A stretch of 64,000 nt of DNA from Nocardiopsis sp. TSRI0078 (GTDB taxonomy: Bacteria > Actinomycetota > Actinomycetes > Streptosporangiales > Streptosporangiaceae). Position 1 is the first letter of the stretch. The number at the start of each line of letters is the position of its first letter. The position numbers and the translations under genes were made by a program. Below the pieces are notes generated by a model that saw nothing but the letters and a program-made list of their open reading frames with translations, was not told the origin of the DNA and did no database searches. The stretch covers positions 62,001 through 126,000 of the forward strand of contig NZ_LWLB01000037.1 in the NCBI RefSeq assembly GCF_001905145.1, in the 5' to 3' direction. Below, piece after piece: positions 35,746 through 44,397 of the stretch.

Positions 35746-37155
35746 CTAGAGGTTGCGCGGCACCTCGTTGCCCACGGCGACGATGCCCTCGCGCATGCGC
35801 GTGCGCCACAGCAGCAGCCCGCCGACGAGGAAGAACACGATCAGCGACAGGATCGCCACCCGGTAGCCGCCGGTCAGGGAGACCGCGACGGTCACGGTCA
35901 GCGACCCCAGGAAGCTCGACCCCTTGTCCGAGATCTGGAACAGGCTGAAGTACTCCGCCTCCCGGCCCTTGGGGATGAGCTGGGAGTACAGCGACCGGGC
36001 CAGGGACTGGGTGCCGCCCAGCACCAGGCCGATGCCCACGCCCATGGTGATGAACAAAGGCACGTTCCCCGCCGGGAGGAAGTAGGCCGCCGCCACCAGC
36101 GCACCCCACACCACGAGCGTGGCCATCACGGTGTTCTTCGACCCCAGGTGGCGGGCCACCCGGCCCGTCAGGAAGGCGCCGCCGAAGGCCACGAACTGGA
36201 TGATGAGGATGGTGATGATCAGCGCGTCCTGCTCCAGCCCCAGGTCCTGGGTGGCGAAGGGCGCCGCGTAGCGGATGGCCGCCTGCACGCCGTCGTTGAA
36301 GAAGATGAACGCCAGGAGGAAGAGGACGGTGTTGGGGTACCGGCGCATGTCCTTGAGCGTGCGCCCGAACTGGCGCAGTGACGGCCCCACCCTCGGACGG
36401 CCCCCCGAGCGCGCGGCCAGGGCGCCGTAGCGGTTGCGCAGCGGTCTGATCGCCATGACGGTGAACCCGGCCCACCAGAGGCCGACGGAGGCGAACGCGA
36501 TCCGCGCGGCCCCGTCCGCGCCGACGCCCAGCGAGTCCGCGTTGACCACCAGGCCCAGGTGGACGGCCAGCAGCAGGGCGCCGCCCAGATAGCCGATGCC
36601 CCAGCCGGTGACCGACACCCGGTCGCGCTCGTCGGCGGTGGCGATCTCGGGCAGGAACGCGTTGTAGACCACGATCGAGAGGCCGTACAGCAGGTTGGCC
36701 AGCACGAAGAGCAGCGACGCCACCAGGTAGCCGTCGGTGGCGAAGTACAGTCCCGCGGTGCACAGCGACCCGCCGAGGGCCAGCCAGAACAGCCACCGCT
36801 TCTTGTGCCGGGAGTGGTCGACCATCGCCCCCACGGTGGGCAGGAGCACGATCTGCAGCAGGATCGCCACCGTGGTCAGGGCCGGGTAGAGCGCGTTGGG
36901 GTGGAGGGCGAGGACGTCCAGCCCGAGCGGGGTGAGGGCCAGCGACGGGTCCAGGCAGGCCCCGGCGTCCTCGGCCCCGGCCGACACGCACGCCAGGTTG
37001 CTCAGGTACGGGCCGATGAGCACGGTCACCACCGAGGTGATGAACACCGAGTTGGCCCAGTCGTAGACGTACCACCCGCGCTGTTCGCGTCTGCGCTGGC
37101 GGGGGTCGGTGGAGGGGGCGCCCGCCTCCGTGGGAGCGGTCATGGGGGAGGTCAT
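35746..37155 (-). CDS. MFS transporter of the UMF1 (Atg22-like) family
   Basis: 469 residues and about twelve membrane helices. Family marks: the N-terminal GWYVYDWANSVFITSV, MVDHSRHKKRWL between helices 2 and 3, and the C-terminal GGTQSLARSLYSQLIPKGREAEYFS segment typical of UMF1. These transporters are broadly distributed and their substrates are uncertain. The ATG at 37155 overlaps the stop of the glycerophosphodiesterase gene (ATGA), so the two are coupled. A start at 37143 is possible. Confidence 0.9.
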   Translation of the reverse strand: MTSPMTAPTEAGAPSTDPRQRRREQRGWYVYDWANSVFITSVVTVLIGPYLSNLACVSAGAEDAGACLDPSLALTPLGLDVLALHPNALYPALTTVAILLQIVLLPTVGAMVDHSRHKKRWLFWLALGGSLCTAGLYFATDGYLVASLLFVLANLLYGLSIVVYNAFLPEIATADERDRVSVTGWGIGYLGGALLLAVHLGLVVNADSLGVGADGAARIAFASVGLWWAGFTVMAIRPLRNRYGALAARSGGRPRVGPSLRQFGRTLKDMRRYPNTVLFLLAFIFFNDGVQAAIRYAAPFATQDLGLEQDALIITILIIQFVAFGGAFLTGRVARHLGSKNTVMATLVVWGALVAAAYFLPAGNVPLFITMGVGIGLVLGGTQSLARSLYSQLIPKGREAEYFSLFQISDKGSSFLGSLTVTVAVSLTGGYRVAILSLIVFFLVGGLLLWRTRMREGIVAVGNEVPRNL

Positions 37156-38015
37156 CCGTTCTGGAGGGGACTGTCGTTGCCGGCTCCGGCGGCCCCGGCG
37201 GCCCGGGCGGCCCGGGCGGGTGAGGTGCGGCCCGTCCACCGGCCGCGCCGCACCAGGAGCCGCTTGAGCGCGACGGTGTCGTCGGTGACGATGCCGTCCA
37301 CGCCCGCGTCGAGCAGGCGCTCCATCACCGGGGGCTCGTTGATGGTCCACACGTGCACCTGCAGGCCCAGCCGGTGCGCGGTGTGGACCAGGTCCCGGCT
37401 GAGCACGGGGAAGGAGCCGTGCCACAGGGGGATCTGGGCGCACACCGGGACCCGGCCGGCCAGGGCGCGCAGCAGCGGTGACAGGGAGGCCGCACGCAGC
37501 CGGAGCACGTCCAGGGGGCCGCAGGAGGTGGCGATGGGGCGGTCGAGGAGCCGCCGTGCCCGGTCCAGGCGGGACTGGCTGAAGGAGCCCACGCACACGC
37601 GGTTCCAGGCGTTGGTGCGGCGCAGCACCTCCGCCAGCGGCCGGACGGCCGCGTCGGCCTTCAGGTCGATGTTGAACCGCGCCTCGGGCCAGGAACCGAG
37701 CAGGTCCTCCAGCAGCGGGACCGGCTCGCGCCCGGCCACGCGGGCGCGGGCGACCTCCCGGTGGGGCAGGCCGCCGATGGCGCCGGCCATGTCGGTGGCG
37801 CGGTCCAGGGTGGGGTCGTGGAAGGCCATGAGGACGCCGTCGCTGGTGGCGTGCACGTCCGTCTCCAGGTACGTGTAGCCGAGGTCGATGGCGTACTGGA
37901 AGGCGGTGGCCGTGTTCTCCAGTTCGGTCCGGCGCTCGCCCTGGTCGTCGATGAGCCACCCGCCTCGGTGGGCGAGGGCCACGGGTACGGAAGAGGAGAG
38001 GTAGGCGTCAGTCAC
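37152..38015 (-). CDS. Glycerophosphodiester phosphodiesterase
   Basis: 287 residues of the GDPD TIM-barrel family. The opening catalytic motif VALAHRGGW (His near 15), ELENTATAFQYAIDLGYTYLETDVHATSDGV in pieces with the Glu/Asp metal ligands, and FHDPTLDRATD are visible. It hydrolyses glycerophosphodiesters to glycerol-3-phosphate. No signal peptide. GTG start with CATACT (38022-38027 on the minus strand) 6 bases ahead and no ribosome site, suggesting a leaderless message. Cotranscribed with the UMF1 transporter. Confidence 0.9.
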   Translation of the reverse strand: MTDAYLSSSVPVALAHRGGWLIDDQGERRTELENTATAFQYAIDLGYTYLETDVHATSDGVLMAFHDPTLDRATDMAGAIGGLPHREVARARVAGREPVPLLEDLLGSWPEARFNIDLKADAAVRPLAEVLRRTNAWNRVCVGSFSQSRLDRARRLLDRPIATSCGPLDVLRLRAASLSPLLRALAGRVPVCAQIPLWHGSFPVLSRDLVHTAHRLGLQVHVWTINEPPVMERLLDAGVDGIVTDDTVALKRLLVRRGRWTGRTSPARAARAAGAAGAGNDSPLQNG

Positions 38016-38168
38016 GTCTGCAGTATGCCGGGTACGGCACGCGATGTGCCCGTCGGCATATCCGCGGACAGATACCGAAAACCTGGAATGCCAGGTGGCA
38101 CGGGGGAGGGGGTGCGGCCTCTGTGTAGGGGTGAAGGCGACCGTCATCCTCCCGGAAGGGACCTGTTC

Positions 38169-38672
38169 ATGTCGCACACCCCCGCCTGTCACTCCTGCCC
38201 CCGCCCCCTCTGCGCCCGTGCCGCGTCCGCGCACCACCGCCCGGCCCGCACCCTCGCGCGCACCCCTGTGCCCCCGCGTCCCACCCTCGCGCGCCGGCGC
38301 GGCCTCCCCGTGCTGGCGGGCCACCGGACCCCCGGCGACGTGCACCTGCTGGCCCAGCGCATGGCGGAGGTCCTGGTGGGCCGCCGCGCCACCGAGGTGC
38401 TGCGCGACCATGTGACCGTGTCGGTCCGCGAGGAGCTGCGCAGCATGCGCGGCACGGTCTCCTGCGAACTCGCCCCCCGGCTGACACGGGTGTTCCACCA
38501 GCGCCCCGACGCCGAGGGGGTGGAGGCCAGCGCCGTGATCCGCTGCGACCGGCGCTCGCGGGTGTTCGCCTTCCGCGCCCGGCGCGAGGAGGGCCGGTGG
38601 GTGTGCACGCACCTGGAGACCGACGGCGTCGGCCGCCGCCGCTGCGGCCTTCCGGTCGAGTCGGCGCGGTGA
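38169..38672 (+). CDS. Rv3235-family (DUF6459-like) protein
   Basis: 167 residues. A Cys/Pro/Arg-rich, probably disordered N-terminus (CHSCPRPLCARAAS) is followed by a C-terminal domain with DVHLLAQRMAEVLVGRRATEVLRDH, ASAVIRCDRRSRVFAFRARREEGRWVCT. This arrangement is that of the Rv3235-like proteins found across actinobacteria, often near secA, which is not seen here. Function unknown. ATG with GGAAGGGA 7 bases ahead. Confidence 0.75.
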   Translation: MSHTPACHSCPRPLCARAASAHHRPARTLARTPVPPRPTLARRRGLPVLAGHRTPGDVHLLAQRMAEVLVGRRATEVLRDHVTVSVREELRSMRGTVSCELAPRLTRVFHQRPDAEGVEASAVIRCDRRSRVFAFRARREEGRWVCTHLETDGVGRRRCGLPVESAR

Positions 38673-38971
38673 CCGGGCGGGGCCGGTCCGGTGTCGCCCG
38701 GTGCCGGGCCGGCCCCCGCGCCTCCGCCGGAGCCGTGTTCGTCCGCCGACCTTTGTCCCTTTGTCGGAAAAGCGCCTGGATTTCCGATAAGAGGCCTGGA
38801 TAGGGTCCGTCTGGGGCGCTCTCCGGACCGGGTGCGTCCCGCGTTCGAACGGCGGCACCCGACGTGGCCCCGCCGTGCCTGGCACGCGGTGGCCCCGAAC
38901 GACGGTTCCACCGCCGAAGGAAAAGGAGAGGGCGGTCACGGCGCTTCCCGCGCCGGGGCGGCCATCCGTGT
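38673..38971. other. Intergenic region before the S9 peptidase gene
   Basis: About 300 bases without a gene. A 7-bp hairpin (TCGGAAA / TTTCCGA, about 38764-38787) lies in an AT-richer patch that probably carries the peptidase promoter. No clear ribosome site precedes the chosen ATG. Confidence 0.35.
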
Positions 38972-40870
38972 ATGAAACCTGACGACATCGTCCACCTGCA
39001 CAGCCTCAGCGCGCCGACCCTGTCACCTGACGGCGGCCGGGCGGTCTTCGCCCTGGCCCGGCCGGACCTGGAGGAGGACGCCTACCTCGGCTCCCTGTGG
39101 TCGGTCCCCACCGACGGCTCGGCCCCGCCCGCCCGGCTCACCCGGGGGACCAGGGACAGCGGCCCGGTCTTCTCTCCCGACGGGCGGTGGATCGCCTTCC
39201 TGCGCCCCGACGAGAACAAGCGCCCCCAGATCCACGTCCTGCCCGCCGACGGCGGCGAGCCCTGGCAGACCACCTTCCACCCGCTGGGCGCGGGCGTCCC
39301 GCGCTGGAGCCCCGACTCCACCCGGATCGCCTACACCGCGCGGGTCCCCGAACCCGACCGGTACGTGGACGTCGAACCGGGCAAGGAGCCGCCCCGGCGC
39401 ATCACCCGGCTCAAGTACCGGCTGGACGGCCTCGGGTTCACCAACGACCGGCGTTCGCACGTGTTCGTGTCCGCGCCGGTCGACCCCTCCGGTGAGGTGG
39501 GAGAGCCGGTCCAGGTGACCCGGGGCGACGTCGACCACCGGGCCGTGGCCTGGCGCCCCGACGGCGGCGAGCTGGTCTTCTCCGCCGGGCGGCACGCGAC
39601 CCGCGACACCGACCTGGTCACCGACCTGTGGGCGTGCGCGCCGGAGGAGGGCGCCGAGCCGCGCCGGGTCACCGCCGGGACCCTGGACGCCGAGGAGGGC
39701 GTCTTCTCCGAGGACGGCGCCACCGTCTACTTCCGCGGCGACGAGCTCGGCCCCGGCCTGGACGACTTCGTGGGGCGGACCACCGCCCTGTGGTCGGTTC
39801 CCGCCGACGCCTCGGCCGCACCCGTCCGGCTGACGCCCGCCCAGGACCCCAGGATGTCCGCGGGGCCCAAGGCCACCGCCCGGGGGCTGCTCGGCCTGGC
39901 GGAGAACAGGGGAGCGGTGGACCTGGTCCTGGTGCCCTTCGGGGGAGGCGAACCCGAGACCGTCATCGGCGGCGGGGTGCAGGTCCAGTCCTTCGACAGC
40001 GCCGGCGGGGTCACCGTCGCGGTGGTCGCCGACGGGCGCAGCAGCGGTGAGCTGGTCCTGGTCACCGACACAGGCACGCGGGCGCTCACGGAGTTCGCCG
40101 GCGCCCTGGACCCGCTGCCGGTGACGGAGCTGACGGCGACCACGGCCGACGGGTGGCCCGTGCACGGATGGGTCGCGCTCCCCGAGGGAGAGGGCCCGCA
40201 CCCGGTGGTGCTGATGATCCACGGCGGCCCGTTCACGCAGTACGGCCCCCAGCTCTTCGACGAGGCCCAGGTCCACGCGGCGGCCGGATACGCGGTGGTC
40301 ATGTGCAACCCGCGCGGATCCTCCGGCTACGGGCACGAGCACGGCCGGGCCGTCATCGGCTCGGTGGGGCGGACCACCGCCACCGACGTCCTGGCCTTCC
40401 TGGATGAGGCGCTCAAGGACGAACGGCTCGACTCCTCCCGGGTGGGCGTCATGGGCGGCTCGCACGGCGGTTTCATGGCCACCTGGATCTCCGCCCACCA
40501 CGGCGACCGCTTCAGGGCGGCGATCAGCGAGCGCGCGGTCAACGCGATCGAGAGCTTCCACGGCTCCTCCGACATCGGTGCGTACTTCCCCGAACCGCTG
40601 TACGGGCCGCCGGAGACCTGGGCCGAGGAGAGCCCGCTCACCTACGCTGACCAGATCGGCATCCCCTTCCTCATCATCCACTCGGAGGAGGACTGGCGCT
40701 GTCCACTGGAGCAGGCGCAGCGCCTGTTCGTGGCACTGAAGCGGCGCGGGCACGAGACGGAGATGCTGCTCTTCCCCGGGGAGGGGCACGAGCTGTCGCG
40801 CTCGGGGCTGCCCAGCCACCGGGTCGCCCGGTTCGAGGCGATCCTGGACTGGTGGCAGCGCCACCTGTGA
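38972..40870 (+). CDS. S9-family prolyl oligopeptidase / acylaminoacyl peptidase
   Basis: 632 residues. The N-terminal beta-propeller is built of WD40/TolB-like repeats (SPDGGRAVFAL, SPDGRWIAFLRP, WSPDSTRIAYT). The C-terminal alpha/beta hydrolase carries the catalytic triad: Ser in GGSHGGFM near 496, Asp in SEEDWRCP near 573, His in GEGHELSR near 606. Such enzymes trim short peptides in the cytoplasm; no signal peptide is present. The ATG at 38972 fits the family's usual beginning (MKPDDIVHLHSLSAPTLSPDG), though a ribosome site is not obvious. Confidence 0.9.
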   Translation: MKPDDIVHLHSLSAPTLSPDGGRAVFALARPDLEEDAYLGSLWSVPTDGSAPPARLTRGTRDSGPVFSPDGRWIAFLRPDENKRPQIHVLPADGGEPWQTTFHPLGAGVPRWSPDSTRIAYTARVPEPDRYVDVEPGKEPPRRITRLKYRLDGLGFTNDRRSHVFVSAPVDPSGEVGEPVQVTRGDVDHRAVAWRPDGGELVFSAGRHATRDTDLVTDLWACAPEEGAEPRRVTAGTLDAEEGVFSEDGATVYFRGDELGPGLDDFVGRTTALWSVPADASAAPVRLTPAQDPRMSAGPKATARGLLGLAENRGAVDLVLVPFGGGEPETVIGGGVQVQSFDSAGGVTVAVVADGRSSGELVLVTDTGTRALTEFAGALDPLPVTELTATTADGWPVHGWVALPEGEGPHPVVLMIHGGPFTQYGPQLFDEAQVHAAAGYAVVMCNPRGSSGYGHEHGRAVIGSVGRTTATDVLAFLDEALKDERLDSSRVGVMGGSHGGFMATWISAHHGDRFRAAISERAVNAIESFHGSSDIGAYFPEPLYGPPETWAEESPLTYADQIGIPFLIIHSEEDWRCPLEQAQRLFVALKRRGHETEMLLFPGEGHELSRSGLPSHRVARFEAILDWWQRHL

Positions 40871-41350
40871 GGCGTGCCGGGGGGAGGGGTGCGCCCCTTC
40901 CTCCGCTTCCTGTGATGCGTATCACTTTTCCGGAGGACTTGACCCTGTTTTGGGGTGGTCTGACCGGGGAGAATAAGTCCCCGTTTCGGCGCACTGAGCG
41001 GCTTTCCGGGCCTCTTGCCATGGAGTCGCAGTTCAGAAGGTTGCCCAAGAGAAGGTAACGAAAGGGTCGCGTCAGACCCTTGTGGTGGATTAGTGTTCCC
41101 TCAGGCCGGAACGCCCCCGTTAGTCACCACAAGGGTGACGGCGTCCGGTTTCCGTCGCACTCTGCTCGTCAGCAGTCCTTTCCCAGGAGCAGAGGCCGTC
41201 GCAGAAGCACCGGCGCATCTCACGCGGCCCCTCTTGCACGCCGCCAGCCGGGATCCCCCTCCCACCACATCCCCACACGCCTGTCCCAGGCGTGCCTCAG
41301 GGATGCCCTGCGCCGGTAGACGGGTGATGGGGAGGAAGGCAGTCGGTCCC
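40871..41350. other. Long leader region of the NlpC/P60 gene
   Basis: About 480 bases with no gene. The AT-richer part (40910-41100) probably holds the promoter. A long imperfect hairpin lies at 41071-41139. I looked for the ydaO (c-di-AMP) riboswitch often found before such hydrolase genes and did not find its conserved blocks. Confidence 0.45.
41071..41139 (+). other. Long stem-loop in the leader of the NlpC/P60 gene
   Basis: GTCA(GA)CCCTTGTGGTG pairs with CACCACAAGGGTGAC: 15 pairs with a two-base bulge. The 37-base interior itself holds GTTCC..GGAAC. It begins about 200 bases after the S9 peptidase stop and ends about 210 bases before the hydrolase start, so it may be either an RNA control element or a distant terminator. 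Confidence 0.5.
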
Positions 41351-42343
41351 TTGACTCGCAATCCCGAATCCAGCATGCGCCGTATCGCGACGGCCGGTTG
41401 CGCCACCCTGGGTGCGGTCGTCCTGTCCTCGGGCGTCGCCCTCGCCGAACCCACCCGGGGGGAGGCCGAGGAGCGCTACGAGCAGCTCCAGGAGGAGCTC
41501 TCGGAGCTCAACGAGGCCTACAACCAGGCCGGGGAGGACCACGAGGCCGCCCAGGCCGAGCTGGAGGACATCGAGGAGCGCCTCGACACGGCCCAGCAGG
41601 AACTGGAGTCCAAGTCGGACAAGGTCGCCGGGATCGCCCAGACCGCCTACACCGGCTCCACCCACAGCCTCTTCACGGTCCTGTTCGAGGGCGCCCCGGA
41701 CGCGTCCCTGCAGAACATCGCCGACCTGAACTTCCTCTCCGAGGGCCAGGACGAGGTCCTGGCCGGCTACACCGCGGAGGTGGAGCGCGCCGAGGAGCTG
41801 CGCGACCAGGCCGCGGCGGCCGAGGAGGACGCGGCCGAGGCGCTGACCGAGGCCGAGAAGGCCCAGGAGGAGGGCGAGACCGCCCTGGAGGAGCAGGCCG
41901 AGGTCCTGGAGAGCATGGGCGGGCAGGACCCGACCGCCTCCGAGGCCTCCTCGGGCGGTGGCGGCACGGCCGCGGTGTCCGGCGACGTGCAGGCCGTCCT
42001 GGACTTCGCCCGCGCCCAGATCGGCAAGCCCTACGTCTGGGGCGGCACCGGACCCGACGGCTACGACTGCTCCGGGCTGGTCCAGGCCGCGTGGGCCCAG
42101 GCCGGGGTCAGCCTGCCCCGCACCACCTACGACCAGGTCAACGCCGGTACGCGCGTCTCCCGTGACCAGGTGCAGCCCGGAGACCTGCTGTTCTTCTACA
42201 GCGAGTCCTCCCCCAGCCACGTGGGGATCTACTCCGGCAACGGCAACATGATCCACGGATCCAACCCGTCCAAGCCGCTGGAGGAGGTCTCCCTGGCGGC
42301 GTACTGGGACGGTGTCTTCACCGTGGCGGTCCGCGTCGGCTAG
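41351..42343 (+). CDS. Secreted NlpC/P60 peptidoglycan hydrolase with coiled coil
   Basis: 330 residues from a TTG at 41351. Signal peptide (RRIATAGCATLGAVVLSSGVALA), a long acidic coiled coil (about 35-195, Glu/Ala heptads), a Gly/Ser linker, and an NlpC/P60 domain with Cys near 239 (DGYDCSGLV), His near 290 (SHVGIY) and a polar residue near 302 (MIHGSN). The layout is that of RipA-like cell-wall DL-endopeptidases that cut peptide stems during growth or separation. The TTG is chosen for GGAGGAAGG (41331-41339) 11 bases ahead; the ATG at 41375 would also leave a full signal peptide. Confidence 0.88.
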   Translation: MTRNPESSMRRIATAGCATLGAVVLSSGVALAEPTRGEAEERYEQLQEELSELNEAYNQAGEDHEAAQAELEDIEERLDTAQQELESKSDKVAGIAQTAYTGSTHSLFTVLFEGAPDASLQNIADLNFLSEGQDEVLAGYTAEVERAEELRDQAAAAEEDAAEALTEAEKAQEEGETALEEQAEVLESMGGQDPTASEASSGGGGTAAVSGDVQAVLDFARAQIGKPYVWGGTGPDGYDCSGLVQAAWAQAGVSLPRTTYDQVNAGTRVSRDQVQPGDLLFFYSESSPSHVGIYSGNGNMIHGSNPSKPLEEVSLAAYWDGVFTVAVRVG

Positions 42344-42378
42344 ATCGTTGGTGGGAACTCCCTGAACCGGCTGCGGGC

Positions 42379-42650
42379 ATGGCGAAGGGCGTCGAGGACC
42401 GGTGTGTGAGGACTGACCTTGACGCCCTTCTGACCGCACTCCGCGTCCATCTGGGCGGCCATGTGGCCCCTGCGCGGAACCAAACCGCCCGCCGGGGCCG
42501 TCCCGGCTGCCCACCGACGCCGAACAGGTGTGCCTGGCCATCGCCCAAGTCCTGCTCCGTTGTGGTTCCGAACGCCATTGGATGCGCACCGCCCCCCGCA
42601 GGATCGGGCACCTGTTCCCTCGCCCGGCCTGCCGGTACGAGTACAACCGC
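42379..42650 (+). pseudogene. IS982-like transposase remnant, left part
   Basis: The sequence encodes, with one frame change near 42500, DLDALLTALRVHLGGHVAPAR then LPTDAEQVCLAIAQVLL, SERHWMRTAPRRIGHLFPR and YEYNR. This is the N-terminal third of IS982-family transposases as I know them. The similarity stops at 42650 and resumes at 44037, so the IS110 element has split the gene. It was already decayed (frameshift, no start) or has decayed since. Confidence 0.7.
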
Positions 42651-42721
42651 TGTGAGTCTTGGGGTGGCTGGTCTGGGACTGGCCGGTCAGAGTAGATGTC
42701 GGTCGCTCCGGCCCAGGTTGT

Positions 42722-42862
42722 GACTCATACAATCGCTGGCCCTGCCTGGGTGCCCTTCGGTGGACTTGTCCGTCCTGGAGCCGGAGCGGCCGGCGCCGCC
42801 CTGGCCCACCTCGGTGTCCTGATCAGGAGATTGCCCGACCGTCGAGTCGTGGCCCGTCACAG
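42722..42862 (+). ncRNA. Candidate IS110 bridge RNA region in the left end
   Basis: In IS110-group elements the non-coding left end makes a bridge RNA with one loop matching the target and one matching the element ends. Here TACAATCGCTG (42728-42738) matches the left target flank TACAACCGCTG (42642-42652) at 10 of 11 bases. CCACCT (42806-42811) equals the right element end plus core (44033-44038 area, GTCCACCT). TCACAG (42857-42862) is the reverse complement of the left element end CTGTGA (42650-42655). Between the last two lies the palindrome TCCTGATCAGGA (42817-42828), able to close a hairpin. No right-target guide was found. Limits are approximate. Confidence 0.4.
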
Positions 42863-42949
42863 TGCTGCCCCGAAGTGACTTCCCCCAAGCCGGCGCCGGC
42901 CGCGTGCGGCCGGACCGTGTTCCTGGATCAGGAAGGACTTCCGACCGCC

Positions 42950-44017
42950 GTGAGCATCGTCGCGCACAACCACCCGTTCGTCATCGGCGTGGACACCCAC
43001 GCCCGCAACCACGTCCTGGCGGTCCTGACCGCCACCGGGCAGCAGGTCGACTCGGCCCGATTCCCCACGAGCGAGGCGGGCATGGCCCGCGCGATCGCCT
43101 GGGCCGCCCGCCGCACCGGCGGCGACCTTGCCACCCTGTGGGTGATCGAGGGCACCGCCACCTACGGCGCCCAGCTCACCCGTGCCGTGGCCGGGGCCGG
43201 ATACGAGGTCCTGGAGGCGCCGCGCATGAACGCCCGCGCCCACCGCGGGGTCGGCAAGTCCGACCCCTTGGACGCGCGCAGGATCGCCGAGGTCGCTTTG
43301 CCACTGGAGGAGAACCAACTGAGGCACCCGCGCCGCGGTGAGGGTGAACGCGCCGCACTGCGGGTGCTGGTCGCTGCCAGAGACCACATGACCGGCGAAC
43401 GCACCGCGGCCGTCAACGCGCTCACCGCGCTCGTGCGGGCTGTGGACCTCGGCGCTGAGGCCCGACGCCCGCTGAGCAACCGGCAGATCGTCGAGTTCTC
43501 CCGCTGGCGCATCCGCGAGGAGCCGCTGGCCGCCGCGACCTCCCGCGCCGAGGCGGTGCGTCTGGCCAGGCGGATCGTCGCTCTCGACGAAGAGCTCGCC
43601 ACCAACCACGATTCGATCGACACCCTGGTACGCGCCACCCCCGCGGCCAGGCTGCTGGACAAGACCGGAGTCGGGCCGATCACCGCAGCGGTCTGCCTGA
43701 CCGCCTGGTCGCACCACGGCCGGGTGCGCTCAGAGGCTGCCTTCGCCTGCCTGGCCGGCGCGAACCCGATTCCCGCATCGTCAGGCAACACGGTCCGCCA
43801 CCGACTCAACAGGGGCGGCGACAGACGCCTGAATCGCGCCCTGCACATCGCGACCATCACCCGTATGACCCACGACCCCGCCACCCGCGAGTACGTTCAG
43901 CGACGCCGCACTGAAGGACGCACCACGAAAGAGATCCAACGCTGCCTCAAGCGCTACCTCGCCAGACAGATCTACCGGCACCTGAACGCAGCCCGCGCCT
44001 TGCCGCTACCTACTTGA
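42950..44017 (+). CDS. IS110-family transposase (DEDD recombinase)
   Basis: 355 residues, full length for the family. The N-terminal RuvC-like DEDD domain shows VIGVDTHARNHVLAV, VIEGTATYG and KSDPLDARRIAEVAL. The C-terminal Transposase_20 domain shows KTGVGPITAAVCL, FACLAGANPIPASSGNT and RGGDRRLNRALHIATITRM, with the catalytic Ser presumably in PASSGNT. No frameshift or stop interrupts it, so the element could be active. GTG start; AGGAAGGA lies about 12 bases upstream. Confidence 0.92.
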   Translation: MSIVAHNHPFVIGVDTHARNHVLAVLTATGQQVDSARFPTSEAGMARAIAWAARRTGGDLATLWVIEGTATYGAQLTRAVAGAGYEVLEAPRMNARAHRGVGKSDPLDARRIAEVALPLEENQLRHPRRGEGERAALRVLVAARDHMTGERTAAVNALTALVRAVDLGAEARRPLSNRQIVEFSRWRIREEPLAAATSRAEAVRLARRIVALDEELATNHDSIDTLVRATPAARLLDKTGVGPITAAVCLTAWSHHGRVRSEAAFACLAGANPIPASSGNTVRHRLNRGGDRRLNRALHIATITRMTHDPATREYVQRRRTEGRTTKEIQRCLKRYLARQIYRHLNAARALPLPT

Positions 44018-44036
44018 CAGACATAGGAGAGTCCAC

Positions 44037-44262
44037 CTGCGCGTCCTGGCTCCGACGCCGTCCGCCGCGGCGATGTGGCTGGTCCGGGCCGTACCCGCCT
44101 GGCACGAGAGACCGCGGTTGATGGACGGCACCCCGGTGCGGTGCGGAGCCTCCCGGGTGACGGTCAACCGCTCCAACTTGAGTGAGACGACCGGCTGCGG
44201 CATGGACGAGCCCCACCACGCCTTCTCCTGGAAGGTAGGAGGCCTGGACCCACCGGACCGTT
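44037..44262 (+). pseudogene. IS982-like transposase remnant, right part
   Basis: Resumes the reading broken at 42650: LRVLAPTPSAAAMWLVRAVPAWHE, RLMDGTPVRCGASRVTVNRSNLS and EPHHAFSWKVGG, the middle part of IS982-family transposases including the first catalytic Asp region (LMDGTPV). The similarity ends near 44262 and the C-terminal part is missing. Confidence 0.65.
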
Positions 44263-44397
44263 CCGGCAGGGGCGGGGGCCCGTGGAGGGAGTACTGTCGA
44301 CCAGTGCTGTTTTCCGGACCGGGGACGTTCGACGACCGTTTCGTGACACATGTACGAAGGCCTCCACGGCGCAGTCAAACGGGAGTATGGTGACTGT

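Larger units (their letters stand above)
42650..44036 (+). mobile_element. IS110-family insertion sequence inserted in an IS982-like remnant
   Basis: Bounds are deduced from where the interrupted IS982-like reading stops (..YNR, 42650) and resumes (LRVLAP.., 44037). A CT dinucleotide is present at both junctions (42650-42651 and 44037-44038), matching the core dinucleotide known for IS110-group integration. The element is about 1.39 kb: roughly 300 non-coding bases on the left, one full transposase gene, and about 20 bases on the right. No terminal inverted repeats or target duplication are seen, as expected for the family. The exact ends could be off by a few bases. Confidence 0.7.

Noticed and set aside
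40871-41350. ydaO (c-di-AMP) riboswitch before the NlpC/P60 gene
   Set aside because: The conserved blocks of that riboswitch were not seen; only an unrelated long stem is present.
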